This document shows positions 6,969-14,467 of a DNA stretch of 31,548 nt, one piece after another. Under the pieces are notes generated by a model that was not told the DNA's origin, ran no database searches, and saw nothing but the letters and a program-made list of their open reading frames with translations. Origin of the DNA: a virus. The position numbers and the translations under genes are program-made. The stretch lies in the IMG/VR virus record IMGVR_UViG_3300020195_000116, positions 1-31,548 of that record. One strand, 5' to 3'. Position 1 is the first letter of the stretch, and each line of letters starts with the position of its first letter.

Positions 6969-7458
6969 GACCGGACAAAAGATAAAGGATCTCCTTAACA
7001 GCACGGCGCTAAAGCAGAGGCTCGCTAATAAGGCCCGAGACATCATTTTTAGGAGAACTAAGGAGGGTTACGGAGTAAGCGACGCCACTTCCCCTAACCC
7101 CTCTAGAACAACGCTCAAAGCACTAAGCGCCCCGTATATGAAGAAGAGGGCAAACAATACCTCTATGGGATCGTTCGGCAGTCCAGCGAAAAGCAACTTA
7201 ACGCTGTCTGGGCAAATGCTCAATGCCTTAGTGGGGCAAGCAACAGAGGAAGGGTTTAGGGTCTACGTCCAGAGCACGCCCCGAGAAGGGTTTAAGTTTA
7301 ACAACTCCTTCGCCAAAGCTTCCTCCACTAACGCTGTGGTCGCTGGGTTTGCATCACGAGAGAGACCGTTTTTAGCACTAACCGGAGATGAGCAAAAAAT
7401 ATTAGCTAGGATTATAGATACAGAAATACAAAAAATAATAAAAGAGGATTCCAGATGA
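6955..7458 (+). CDS. Virion morphogenesis protein, second paralogue
   Basis: 167 residues with the same plan as its upstream neighbour: a basic N-terminal helix (R-L-A-N-K-A-R-D-I-I-F-R-R-T-K-E-G-Y-G-V), N-L-T-L-S-G-Q-M-L-N-A-L in the middle, and R-P-F-L-A-L-T-G-D-E-Q-K-I near the end. The shared L-(K/T)-L-S-G-Q-M-L motif suggests that the two genes arose by tandem duplication and then diverged. One may act as head-tail connector and the other in tail completion, but which does what cannot be read here. It overlaps both neighbours (ATGA with the scaffold gene). Confidence 0.6.
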   Translation: MTISKTGQKIKDLLNSTALKQRLANKARDIIFRRTKEGYGVSDATSPNPSRTTLKALSAPYMKKRANNTSMGSFGSPAKSNLTLSGQMLNALVGQATEEGFRVYVQSTPREGFKFNNSFAKASSTNAVVAGFASRERPFLALTGDEQKILARIIDTEIQKIIKEDSR

Positions 7459-8060
7459 CCGAAGAATTAAACCAAGCAATAACCCCTGATGTACCAGTAA
7501 CGGCGATCGTGCCTGATGCTGTAGAAGTTTATACGAAAGACTTCGTCGAGAAGCTAAAGCAAGAAAAGTCAGCAGCTCTCCAAGCTACAAGAGAAGTCAA
7601 AGAACAAAACCGGCTCATGATCGACGAGAAAATGCGTGCCGAGAATAATTACAAGGGAATAGCTGAAGCGCGGGAAAAAGAAGCTAACGAGTGGCGCAAC
7701 AAGTATGAGCAAAAAGAGAAGATGATCCAGGAAGCGGCCAAGCGGTCCTCTATGAAAAAAGAACTGCGAAAGCTTGGCTTCGATGGACCAGACGACTCTA
7801 GCGAATCGTTGCTAAAGCTCGCGAATTTCGAACGCATCAATATAGACATGGAAACGAATGTCGTGACAGGCGCGGCAGAAGAAAGTAGAATTATCGCACA
7901 AAGGTTTCCGCAGCTTTTTGGAGTTACCCCAGTCGGAGTTAATCAGGCGTCGCCAGTAGGCCGTCCGACAGCTTTGACTTTGGATGACTGGAAAAAGCTT
8001 CCAGCTGATGAGCGCAGGAAACGGCAGAACGAGTTGTATACCAACTTAGGTGTTCGATGA
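7455..8060 (+). CDS. Capsid scaffolding protein
   Basis: 201 residues just before the major capsid gene. Residues 25-105 are highly charged and helical (E-K-L-K-Q-E-K-S-A-A-L-Q-A-T-R-E-V-K), which predicts a long coiled coil. An acidic N-terminus precedes it, and the C-terminal end (D-D-W-K-K-L-P-A-D-E-R-R-K-R) is basic, as in scaffolds that bind the coat protein's inner face. Scaffolds guide coat assembly and then leave the prohead. No protease domain is seen, so the scaffold may be released intact or cut by a host protease. The call rests on position and composition. Confidence 0.75.
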   Translation: MTEELNQAITPDVPVTAIVPDAVEVYTKDFVEKLKQEKSAALQATREVKEQNRLMIDEKMRAENNYKGIAEAREKEANEWRNKYEQKEKMIQEAAKRSSMKKELRKLGFDGPDDSSESLLKLANFERINIDMETNVVTGAAEESRIIAQRFPQLFGVTPVGVNQASPVGRPTALTLDDWKKLPADERRKRQNELYTNLGVR

Positions 8061-8238
8061 CTCTCCTGTAGGAAGTCATACTTTGGTCCTGTAGGGCCTA
8101 AGGTCAACCAATTAGTGCACACCCCCTCTGCTCAATATTCAGCAAAAGTGCTCTCCTTGTAAGGATTGCAGCGGGGCTCCTGTAGGACCACGCCTAGAAG
8201 AAATAACATATTAATTATTTTCAATTAGGAGTATCCTC
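8061..8238 (+). promoter_or_regulatory. Structured leader before the major capsid gene: four small hairpins with TGTA loops
   Basis: This gap holds no credible open frame. Four short palindromes share a TGTA loop: TCCTGTAGGA (8064-8073), GGTCCTGTAGGGCC (8085-8098), TCCTTGTAAGGA (8154-8165) and TCCTGTAGGA (8178-8187). They occur as two pairs, followed by an AT-rich stretch and the AGGAG ribosome site at about 8227-8231. Repetition of the same stem-loop is unlikely by chance. It may set mRNA stability, processing or translation of the capsid message, or bind a phage protein; all of that is inference. Confidence 0.5.
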
Positions 8239-9087
8239 ATGGCCTTCGGTGTAACCGGCAAGTCAGAACTTGCTTATTTAATTCCTCAAGTATGGTCTTC
8301 TTTAATGTACGATGAGCTGCGAAATCAGCTTTTAGTCGCTAACGTTTTCTCTCGCGCTTACGAATCTCAGCTTGGTCTAAAGATGGGAGACGTTGTTAAG
8401 ATAAACCAATTAGTGGCCCCTACAGCACAAATTCTTTCCGACGATAAAGATAGCTTCGAAGCAAGCGTTATGAGCGTTAACCAGTTCTCAGTGACTGTTA
8501 ACAAGCGAGCAGTAGCTTCTTTCGAAATTACAGACATGGCGTTATTACAATCTCAAGAGTTTGAAGCTCAGCTCCAAGCAGAGCTTGTGTACGCTATCCG
8601 CAAGAAGATGGAAGAAGATGTTATCGCTGCACTACTCCCTTCACTATCAGCTCCAGATCATGACATTGCTCCAGGTACACCTGGCGTGCTAGTAGCTTCT
8701 GACTTAGCTGGAATGCGAACGCTTCTTTCTAATGCTAAAGTTCCTACACTAAATCGCTTCTTCTTTGCTTCTCCTAGCTATTATGGGGATCTACTTGGAT
8801 CTACGAACTTCATTAGCTCTGACTTTGTACCAGCAGGAAGTCCAGCTTCTAGCGGTGCATTCAGCTCACCACTCTACGGCTTCACAGTTATGGAGAGTGA
8901 TATTCTAGGCAACGATGTTGGTTACGCAGTTCACCCTTCAGCTTTACAAATGGTTATCCAAAAAGACATCACTGTGAAAATGTCTGACCTTCATTCTCAA
9001 AAGAAGTTCGGTCAATTAATCAGTGCTGATATCGTTTACGGTTTTAGCCTTTTTGATAACACACGTTTAGTTAAAATTTCTGGTTGA
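8239..9087 (+). CDS. Major capsid protein
   Basis: 282 residues after the scaffold gene and before a strong terminator, with a good ribosome site (AGGAG, 7 nt). The sequence begins M-A-F-G-V-T-G-K-S-E-L-A-Y-L-I-P-Q-V-W and includes G-D-V-V-K-I-N-Q-L near residue 52 and N-K-R-A-V-A-S-F-E-I-T-D-M near 88, as in coat proteins of the HK97 fold (the P22 coat-like group places a similar 'F-x-I-T-D' strand here). There is no delta-domain-like N-terminal extension, in line with a separate scaffold. The AT-rich leader and even codon choice fit high expression. The exact coat family is not certain. Confidence 0.8.
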   Translation: MAFGVTGKSELAYLIPQVWSSLMYDELRNQLLVANVFSRAYESQLGLKMGDVVKINQLVAPTAQILSDDKDSFEASVMSVNQFSVTVNKRAVASFEITDMALLQSQEFEAQLQAELVYAIRKKMEEDVIAALLPSLSAPDHDIAPGTPGVLVASDLAGMRTLLSNAKVPTLNRFFFASPSYYGDLLGSTNFISSDFVPAGSPASSGAFSSPLYGFTVMESDILGNDVGYAVHPSALQMVIQKDITVKMSDLHSQKKFGQLISADIVYGFSLFDNTRLVKISG

Positions 9088-9099
9088 TAAAGAGGATCT

Positions 9100-9306
9100 A
9101 TGGAACTAAGAGTGCTTAAAGCTGAGAGCGAGCAAGACCTTTGCAAGCTCGTGACGGAACGAATAGGTAGTGCGGAGCTCAAAGATATCATCTACAAGGC
9201 GCCGTTCTTCTACGCGTTTATCATGGTGACAAAGGAAGCAGTGCTTAGCGAAGCGCCTCCATTAAGAAAAGTATTAGCACTTAAAACTAAAGTTAAGGAG
9301 ATATAA
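9100..9306 (+). CDS. Hypothetical protein between capsid and decoration genes, 68 residues
   Basis: ATG 12 bp after the capsid stop with AGAGG upstream. The protein is charged at its start (E-L-R-V-L-K-A-E-S-E-Q-D-L), has a short hydrophobic centre (F-F-Y-A-F-I-M-V) and a basic end. I do not recognise it. Its place between two structural genes in the same transcript suggests a head-related role, but nothing in the sequence shows that it is a virion part. Confidence 0.6.
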   Translation: MELRVLKAESEQDLCKLVTERIGSAELKDIIYKAPFFYAFIMVTKEAVLSEAPPLRKVLALKTKVKEI

Positions 9307-9307
9307 T

Positions 9308-9712
9308 ATGTCAAGTAAAATGTGGTCAAAGAATCAAGCAGAAGTGCTTGAGAGAGTATATGACTTTGCAGTATTAGGTGGAGGAATTGGAACATTAAAT
9401 CTAGGGGATCTTCCTACCGGGTTCATTGTTAACAATGCTGAAGTTGAAATGATTACAGCTATGACGAGTGCTGGGTCACCTACAGTTGTAGTCGGAGAAG
9501 ATGGCGGAGGAGATGACGATGGTTATTTCACTACTGTATACGCTGCTGCTGCAGGAGCAGTGTTGAAACCTACTGGAGCTCTTTTGACATCAGCTACATT
9601 AAAGCATAAGGTCGCCGGAACTAAAGACGGCTGTACCGTTAAGATTGCGACTGCTGCTGTTACAGCGGGCAAGTTTGTTGTTCGTTATACAGGTCATCAA
9701 TCGTTATTCTAG
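9308..9712 (+). CDS. Probable capsid-associated structural protein
   Basis: 134 residues rich in Gly, Ala, Thr and Val, with beta-strand-like segments and a loop of Asp/Gly (G-E-D-G-G-G-D-D-D-G). It opens with W-S-K-N-Q-A-E-V-L-E-R-V-Y-D-F-A-V and has G-G-G-I-G-T-L-N-L-G-D-L-P, a pattern of short proteins encoded next to many phage coat genes. It is the last gene before the terminator at 9721 and so is co-transcribed with the coat gene. A decoration or minor head role is inferred from position and composition. Confidence 0.6.
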   Translation: MSSKMWSKNQAEVLERVYDFAVLGGGIGTLNLGDLPTGFIVNNAEVEMITAMTSAGSPTVVVGEDGGGDDDGYFTTVYAAAAGAVLKPTGALLTSATLKHKVAGTKDGCTVKIATAAVTAGKFVVRYTGHQSLF

Positions 9713-9720
9713 AGATTGCT

Positions 9721-9747
9721 AAGGGGAGATTTAACTCTCCCCTTTTT
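9721..9747 (+). terminator. Strong rho-independent terminator after the capsid operon
   Basis: AAGGGGAGA (9721-9729) pairs perfectly with TCTCCCCTT (9736-9744) around TTTAAC, and the T run continues to 9747. The 9-bp GC-rich stem plus T tract is a textbook terminator and marks the end of the head transcript. The short gap to 9788 contains the weak ribosome site AAAGGGA for the next gene; no promoter is clear. Confidence 0.88.
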
Positions 9748-9788
9748 GCTTATTAATATTTGTGTCCTCCTAAAGGGATCATAAGCGT

Positions 9789-10229
9789 ATGGCGATACAG
9801 AGAGAACATGGACTTGAGGTTATCCGCAAGTCAGGCGAAGAGGTCACGCCTAATAACAATACCGATTATTACTTAAAGGTACGAAACCCTGTTGGGCAAC
9901 CCCTTGATATCAATGGCTCGTTTGTTTTTACTGGTCTATCGATTGGTATCAGGACATCCACCATACAGATATCGGACGTTGCTACTGCTTTACCGGCGGT
10001 GGCATTCGCCTCTAGGAATTCGTTACTGCTAAGGAATCTATCAGACACAGAAGTTCTCTATCTCGGAGATGCTACAGTCACCGCTGGGCGCACAGTGGGA
10101 AGTACTACTAACGGGTTAGAGGTAGACTCGAACCAAGAGTTTAGCGTAGACATTGCTTCTGGGCTCACCCTTTACGGGATAGCACCCTCTGGGAAAACGA
10201 TCATAGTTAAGATTACGGAGTTCGCGTAA
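9789..10229 (+). CDS. Structural protein with a C-terminal beta domain (decoration paralogue 1)
   Basis: 146 residues. The last ~75 residues (S-R-N-S-L-L-L-R-N-L-S-D-T-E-V-L-Y-L-G, then G-L-E-V-D-S-N-Q-E-F and L-Y-G-I-A-P-S-G-K-T) share a plan with the C-terminus of the 322-residue protein at 10560: R-x-x-x-x-(L/I)-x-N-(L/I)-S-D-x-x-V followed by (G)-(L/I)-E-(V/I) and (L)-(Y/W)-(G/A)-I-(A/S)-x-(S/A)-(G)-K. The N-terminus is variable. The gene comes first in the block after the capsid operon. A virion surface or head-fibre role is likely but not shown. Confidence 0.6.
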   Translation: MAIQREHGLEVIRKSGEEVTPNNNTDYYLKVRNPVGQPLDINGSFVFTGLSIGIRTSTIQISDVATALPAVAFASRNSLLLRNLSDTEVLYLGDATVTAGRTVGSTTNGLEVDSNQEFSVDIASGLTLYGIAPSGKTIIVKITEFA

Positions 10230-10540
10230 TGGCAATCTCATCAAGTACTGTCAGAGCAGCGGCCCCGGCAAAAAACCCAACGATCTATAACGTCGTGACT
10301 CCGTTGACTCCAGCAACAGAGTTTTCCCAAGAGCTGGGTCCTAATACGAAGCAATTCCTCGTCAAAGTTCGTGGTAATGCCACTCTCCAGTTAGCGTTTT
10401 TTTCCGGCGATTCAGGGACTCTGTATATAACTCTGGATAAGCACACAACGTTTACGCAAGAGAACCTTGATGCATCAGTAACATTGTATATGCAATGTGA
10501 TAAAGCATTGCAGACAGTTGAAATTTTAGAATGGACTTAA
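10229..10540 (+). CDS. Small beta-rich structural protein (decoration paralogue 2)
   Basis: 103 residues. It starts on the last base of the preceding stop (TAATG), so it is translationally coupled. Strand-like pieces such as K-Q-F-L-V-K-V-R-G-N-A-T-L-Q-L-A-F-F and G-T-L-Y-I-T-L-D are followed by T-L-Y-M-Q-C-D-K-A-L-Q-T-V-E-I-L-E-W. It resembles the beta domains of its two neighbours in layout, though not in clear residues. It is probably one of a set of small virion surface proteins. Confidence 0.5.
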   Translation: MAISSSTVRAAAPAKNPTIYNVVTPLTPATEFSQELGPNTKQFLVKVRGNATLQLAFFSGDSGTLYITLDKHTTFTQENLDASVTLYMQCDKALQTVEILEWT

Positions 10541-10559
10541 ACCCTTTAGGAGAACGTAA

Positions 10560-11528
10560 ATGTCAATCCAAATTAGTAAGTTAGATTTTGATCCAGCAGA
10601 TCCTACAGCAAATCAACGAGTAGGCTCATTTCTTATTGGCGCTGCGGGAGCAGTGATCACTGAAACCGGCACCGCTTTAAACGTCAACATCGCCTCTAGC
10701 ACAGGTCTTGGGATCTATGCTGAAGACGCTGCCTCTGTTAGCGGAGACCTTGGTCAGCCGGCACTTGCTAAAAGACAAGACGTAGTTGCGATAGATACCT
10801 CGGCCGATGGGGACTATTCCTTTATTAAGGTCAATGCTAAAGGCGAGCTCTACACTATCGATCAAGATGCCAACGCACTCTTAGTGACAATGGTGGCAGA
10901 GACAACTTCTATAGACGCAACGCTGATCGCTCTTTCTAAAGCAGAAGATGCAGCACACACTTCTGGCGACCAAGGCGTTATGGCACTAGTGGTTCGTCAC
11001 GATGCTGGCGGCACCCTTGTTTCTGCTGATGGAGACTACTCTCCATTACAAGTCGATGCAGCGGGTTTATTACGTACTAGCGCGCAAGTCACAGGCACAG
11101 TCGCAGATGACGCCGCTGATACAGGGAACCCTATTAAAGTCGGTGGTCGCGCACTTACCACTGCGACAGCGTTGGCCGCTGTGTCTGGCGCCAATGACCG
11201 CTTCGACCTAGCTGCTGATTTATACCGTCAGCTATTCGTTCGTGATTCACATGACGTTGCGTGGAAAGTGAGTGGGGCAACAGTTGGTGCCACTGCTGCA
11301 CAAGTAGCGGCGACTCCTCTCGCTGCACGTAAAACAGTGATGATCCAAAACATTTCCGATAAATCTGTATGGCTAGGCTTTGATGCAACTGTTGATATCT
11401 CAGGGGCAGCTCGCGGAATTGAAATTCCCAAAAACGCTTCTATGGAATTTAAGTTCGGTGCCGCGCTACAACTATGGGCAATCTCAAGCGCCGCCGGCAA
11501 AGCGATTACAATTCTAGAAGCTGCATAA
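10560..11528 (+). CDS. Probable decoration or head-fibre protein with repeated beta modules
   Basis: 322 residues, ribosome site AGGAG at 7 nt. Two repeats centred on A-D-G-D-Y-S-(F/P)-(I/L)-(K/Q)-V-(N/D)-A-x-G-(E/L)-L lie near residues 82-99 and 156-172, each preceded by a S-G-D-(L/Q)-G-(Q/V)-x-A-L-(A/V)-x-R-x-D segment. These G-D-Y-(x)-(L/I)-x-V-(x)-x-x-G-x-L units occur in phage surface proteins. The C-terminal ~100 residues carry the domain shared with the 146-residue protein at 9789. No enzymatic motif is present. The internal duplication and alternating Ala/Thr-rich linkers fit a trimeric or fibrous surface protein. Confidence 0.6.
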   Translation: MSIQISKLDFDPADPTANQRVGSFLIGAAGAVITETGTALNVNIASSTGLGIYAEDAASVSGDLGQPALAKRQDVVAIDTSADGDYSFIKVNAKGELYTIDQDANALLVTMVAETTSIDATLIALSKAEDAAHTSGDQGVMALVVRHDAGGTLVSADGDYSPLQVDAAGLLRTSAQVTGTVADDAADTGNPIKVGGRALTTATALAAVSGANDRFDLAADLYRQLFVRDSHDVAWKVSGATVGATAAQVAATPLAARKTVMIQNISDKSVWLGFDATVDISGAARGIEIPKNASMEFKFGAALQLWAISSAAGKAITILEAA

Positions 11529-11537
11529 GGATTACTA

Positions 11538-11714
11538 ATGAAATCTAAAGATTTGAAGAATGTGTTAGCAGCGATTCGAATTTCTAAGCAGATTACTTTG
11601 GAGGGCGAGTCATTACTCGTCCTCTGCTCTTCGCTAGCGCAGGTCTCTGCTTTTATACAAGAGTTAGAAGCAAAGGAAAGAGCAGAAGAAGAGGCGAAAA
11701 ATGCCGATAAATGA
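11538..11714 (+). CDS. Small coiled-coil protein, 58 residues
   Basis: ATG at 11538 with AAGGA 6 nt upstream; the 3' end overlaps the next gene by 14 bp. The protein begins M-K-S-K-D-L-K-N-V-L-A-A-I-R and ends in a charged helix (F-I-Q-E-L-E-A-K-E-R-A-E-E-E-A-K), consistent with a short coiled coil. No family is recognised. The good ribosome site and the tight packing with its neighbours support a real gene. Confidence 0.6.
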   Translation: MKSKDLKNVLAAIRISKQITLEGESLLVLCSSLAQVSAFIQELEAKERAEEEAKNADK

Positions 11715-12330
11715 CGTCAACCGAACTGACTCCCAAGACAATGCAGTAGTCGCTATCGGAGAGTCGGGTAGCGCGAACATCGCAGGGCTTACGCTGAAGA
11801 CCAATAGCAAGTACGGACTTGAAGTCATCGCTGAGATCGTCACGCTCCCTACCGATGTAGCGACGGTCGTTCACGCAGCTGTAAAGCTACTTAGCGGCGC
11901 ATCCGCCTCGATGAACGTCAACGGTTCAGTAACTCCCGTAGTGTTCTCTCAAACGGTCACAGCGGGGCAAACCTGGTACATGACAGAGATCTCGGTCCTG
12001 CTTTCAGCAACAGGCACTCCCGACCCAGGAGACTTTGCAGACTTAGCAGCTTTGACCAACGGGCTCATCATCGAATACGTGAGCGGGGTGACTTACACCA
12101 TTTGTAATCTCCAAAACAACTCAGACGTCTCGCTTTTTTATTCAGAGAGTAGGCTTATTCCGCCTATCGGGTCAGGGTTTCTCAACAGCTCAGACTTGTA
12201 TGTGGGAACCTTCAGGTTCGATCCACCTTTAAAGATGCCGGACGGGGCGGTGATTAGAGCAAGGGTCAGAGACAATATTACCGCCGTTTCATTCCTCAAC
12301 ATGAATATAAAATATTGGAGAGGAATATGA
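11701..12330 (+). CDS. Hypothetical structural protein, 209 residues
   Basis: It starts with an ATG inside the end of the preceding small gene. The sequence is beta-rich with frequent Gly, Ser and Val (A-G-Q-T-W-Y-M-T-E-I-S-V-L-L-S, F-R-F-D-P-P-L-K-M-P-D-G-A-V-I). The aromatic strand pattern and lack of catalytic motifs fit a virion component such as a head or neck accessory. The stop overlaps the ATG of the next gene (ATGA). The family is unknown to me, and the structural role is inferred from the surrounding genes. Confidence 0.55.
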   Translation: MPINDVNRTDSQDNAVVAIGESGSANIAGLTLKTNSKYGLEVIAEIVTLPTDVATVVHAAVKLLSGASASMNVNGSVTPVVFSQTVTAGQTWYMTEISVLLSATGTPDPGDFADLAALTNGLIIEYVSGVTYTICNLQNNSDVSLFYSESRLIPPIGSGFLNSSDLYVGTFRFDPPLKMPDGAVIRARVRDNITAVSFLNMNIKYWRGI

Positions 12331-13067
12331 TTAACTTAACGTGGGTCGACCTCAAGGCCTTTATGGCAGCAAGGAACTCTTCGCTGTCTGCATTTCTCTC
12401 TGCCGAAAGGTATATCCTTATAGCAACTGACGGCAAAATCCAGGCAACTTCCTTGCTCAAAACGGAGGGGGACATTGCTGACTATTTGGCCAATTACGCC
12501 TCGTTGGCAAATATAACCAGCAGTGATGCATCCGGTAGAGAAATAATCACTGGCGGTCTAGCTCCAAGAGGGTGGACATTCCAGTTCTTGTGCTTCGAGG
12601 TCGAAACGTCAAAGCTGGCAGCGATTATTTGCAAAGACTACAAGGGCGTAGACGTTAGCGGGCTCACTGCGAAGTTCTTCAACAGTTCCGATGTGGAGCT
12701 TGTTGCAGGGACTCAAGCAGAGCTCGACGCTAACTGCACGACTACCCAAGTAGATTTCTTCCCGACGTATGACTACATGATTATAGGCGGGGGGATTATA
12801 CAAAAGACTGTCCCCTCAACAGACATGCGAATATGGGTGGTGGTTGTCCCTGACATCGCTGCCGCTAGTGGTGGCTCAAAAGAACTGATCATCAACATGA
12901 ATATAGATTACTTTGATTCTAAGTATGAGTGGAAGCTAGACGGAAGGGTCGGGAAATTGCTGAAATATCACGCTTCTTTAAAGACCAATAAGATGAGGAT
13001 GATCGTCAAGCATGATACTGGCGTTAAGCATAAGGTCATGATTAATTACGAGTATTATAAGCTGTGA
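12327..13067 (+). CDS. Hypothetical structural protein, 246 residues
   Basis: I chose ATG at 12327 because it overlaps the upstream TGA and follows GGAGAGGA; a TTG at 12315 would add four residues. The start M-I-N-L-T-W-V-D-L-K is followed by mixed alpha/beta sequence, with G-G-G-I-I-Q-K-T-V-P-S near the middle and a basic C-terminus rich in Lys and Tyr. No enzymatic motif is seen. It sits between a beta-rich protein and the papain-like hydrolase, in a chain of overlapping stops and starts, so it is expressed with them. Confidence 0.6.
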   Translation: MINLTWVDLKAFMAARNSSLSAFLSAERYILIATDGKIQATSLLKTEGDIADYLANYASLANITSSDASGREIITGGLAPRGWTFQFLCFEVETSKLAAIICKDYKGVDVSGLTAKFFNSSDVELVAGTQAELDANCTTTQVDFFPTYDYMIIGGGIIQKTVPSTDMRIWVVVVPDIAAASGGSKELIINMNIDYFDSKYEWKLDGRVGKLLKYHASLKTNKMRMIVKHDTGVKHKVMINYEYYKL

Positions 13068-13618
13068 ATATAAGACGAATGCTGTTAGAAGCAGCACTCC
13101 CCATCACTAAGATGATCTCAAAAGTAGGGGTTACTCGGAGAATAGATGATGTGCAATACCTATTGCTAAAGAAAGATATTATGCCAGGGGATGTCTTCGT
13201 CACGAGCAAAAGATTCGAACTCTCCAGCATATTTATACCAGGAGAGTTCTCGCATGTAGCTCTTTACCTAGGGGAAGATATCCTTATAGAGGCGGTTGCA
13301 AAGGGTGTGGCGTATACATCTCTGCCTTACTTTTGTTTCTCCAAGGACCGCATTGCTGTAATGAGACCGCTGTTTATCACAGGTCAAGACAGGGTCAAGA
13401 TTGAGTCTAAGAAATATATAGGTATCCCTTATGATTTCTACTTTGAGAAAACAGTGGAAGCTTTCTACTGCTCAGAGCTGGTGTACACTATACTGAAACA
13501 CTTCAACGGGTTCGAACAGTTTACTTTGAGGAAAACGCTCGGGGTAGAAACTGTGACTCCTGATGATTTTTTTAGAGCTAAAAAATACTTTTCGCTTGTA
13601 ACAGACACGGGGGCCTAA
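13064..13618 (+). CDS. Papain-like (YiiX/C92-type, permuted NlpC/P60 superfamily) hydrolase
   Basis: 184 residues. Features of permuted papain-like enzymes are in order: M-P-G-D-V-F-V-T at 40-47, F-S-H-V-A-L-Y-L-G with His64 at 62-70, I-E-A at 76-78, I-G-I-P-Y-D-F-Y-F at 119-127 and F-Y-C-S-E-L-V with the probable nucleophile Cys136 at 135-139. Relatives act as amidases or peptidases on peptidoglycan or as lipid-modifying thiol hydrolases. No signal peptide is evident. The GTG start overlaps the preceding stop (GTGA). Its place among virion genes, far from the lysis cassette, suggests a virion-borne enzyme used at DNA entry, but a role in assembly is possible. Confidence 0.78.
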   Translation: MNIRRMLLEAALPITKMISKVGVTRRIDDVQYLLLKKDIMPGDVFVTSKRFELSSIFIPGEFSHVALYLGEDILIEAVAKGVAYTSLPYFCFSKDRIAVMRPLFITGQDRVKIESKKYIGIPYDFYFEKTVEAFYCSELVYTILKHFNGFEQFTLRKTLGVETVTPDDFFRAKKYFSLVTDTGA

Positions 13619-14467
13619 ATGTTATTTCAATGGTTGAGACTTATATACAGTGATAACGGGGTGATCTCAGACCTCTCTATAGAAAACCAAGACGAATCGG
13701 TAAACGTGAGCTTAGAGCTTCACGCTACCGAGGACTACCTCTATATAGGGCAGCACTTCCCTTTCAATAACTTCTTCTTGCAAGTGAGCACGGCAAACAC
13801 TGTGACCAATGCTATATCGATGGATTACTGGGTGTCGAAATCAACAGGCTGGTATCCGGTCGTGGATATCTTAGACGGGACCAGGGCCTCGGGGAAAGCT
13901 TTAGCTAAGTCTGGCGTTGTGCAGTTCTCCCCCGACAATCAATTCACATGGGGGAGAGTGGGGGATGCTAAAGGCGAGACGCTGCCTACAGGGTTAAGTA
14001 CGGTAAAGGTCTACAACATGTACTGGCTGCGCATTAAGTGGTCTGTGCTGCCATCGGCCGGCACAGCGATGAAGCGGCTTGCCTATGCGTTCACTAGGCA
14101 TCAGCAATTAGATAACTTAGACGCACAGATCAATAGTTATCTCGGAAGCTTTGCTGTGGGGAAAACCAGCTGGGACGACGAAATCGTAACGGCCTCTATG
14201 CAAGTATTGCTAGAACTTAAGCGCAGAGGGCTTGTCGTCACGCCTGGGAATATCCTAAGGTTCGATGATGTGACTCATGCCACAGACTGGAAAGCTCTGA
14301 TACTCATTTACCAAAACCTAGGTCCTGCGTTCAGGCAGAAATTAATCGATGCCCAAGCAGAGTTTACCCGGGCACTAGACCTCACTCGGTTTTCTTTTGA
14401 CGCCGACGATAATGCTCTGCTTAGCTATAGCGAGATAGCTAACTCAGTGGCGAAGTTGGTCCGATGA
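13619..14467 (+). CDS. Head-tail or neck structural protein, unrecognised family
   Basis: 282 residues, with its ATG directly after the hydrolase stop. The N-terminal half is beta-rich (V-N-V-S-L-E-L-H-A-T-E-D-Y-L-Y-I-G, then M-D-Y-W-V-S-K-S-T-G-W-Y-P-V); the C-terminal half is helical with D-F-like and R-K-rich segments around L-E-L-K-R-R-G-L-V. The first part resembles carbohydrate- or partner-binding beta-sandwich layers of virion proteins, the second a connector. It is followed at once by a tail-terminator-like gene, so a neck or adaptor function is reasonable. No family can be named. Confidence 0.6.
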   Translation: MLFQWLRLIYSDNGVISDLSIENQDESVNVSLELHATEDYLYIGQHFPFNNFFLQVSTANTVTNAISMDYWVSKSTGWYPVVDILDGTRASGKALAKSGVVQFSPDNQFTWGRVGDAKGETLPTGLSTVKVYNMYWLRIKWSVLPSAGTAMKRLAYAFTRHQQLDNLDAQINSYLGSFAVGKTSWDDEIVTASMQVLLELKRRGLVVTPGNILRFDDVTHATDWKALILIYQNLGPAFRQKLIDAQAEFTRALDLTRFSFDADDNALLSYSEIANSVAKLVR

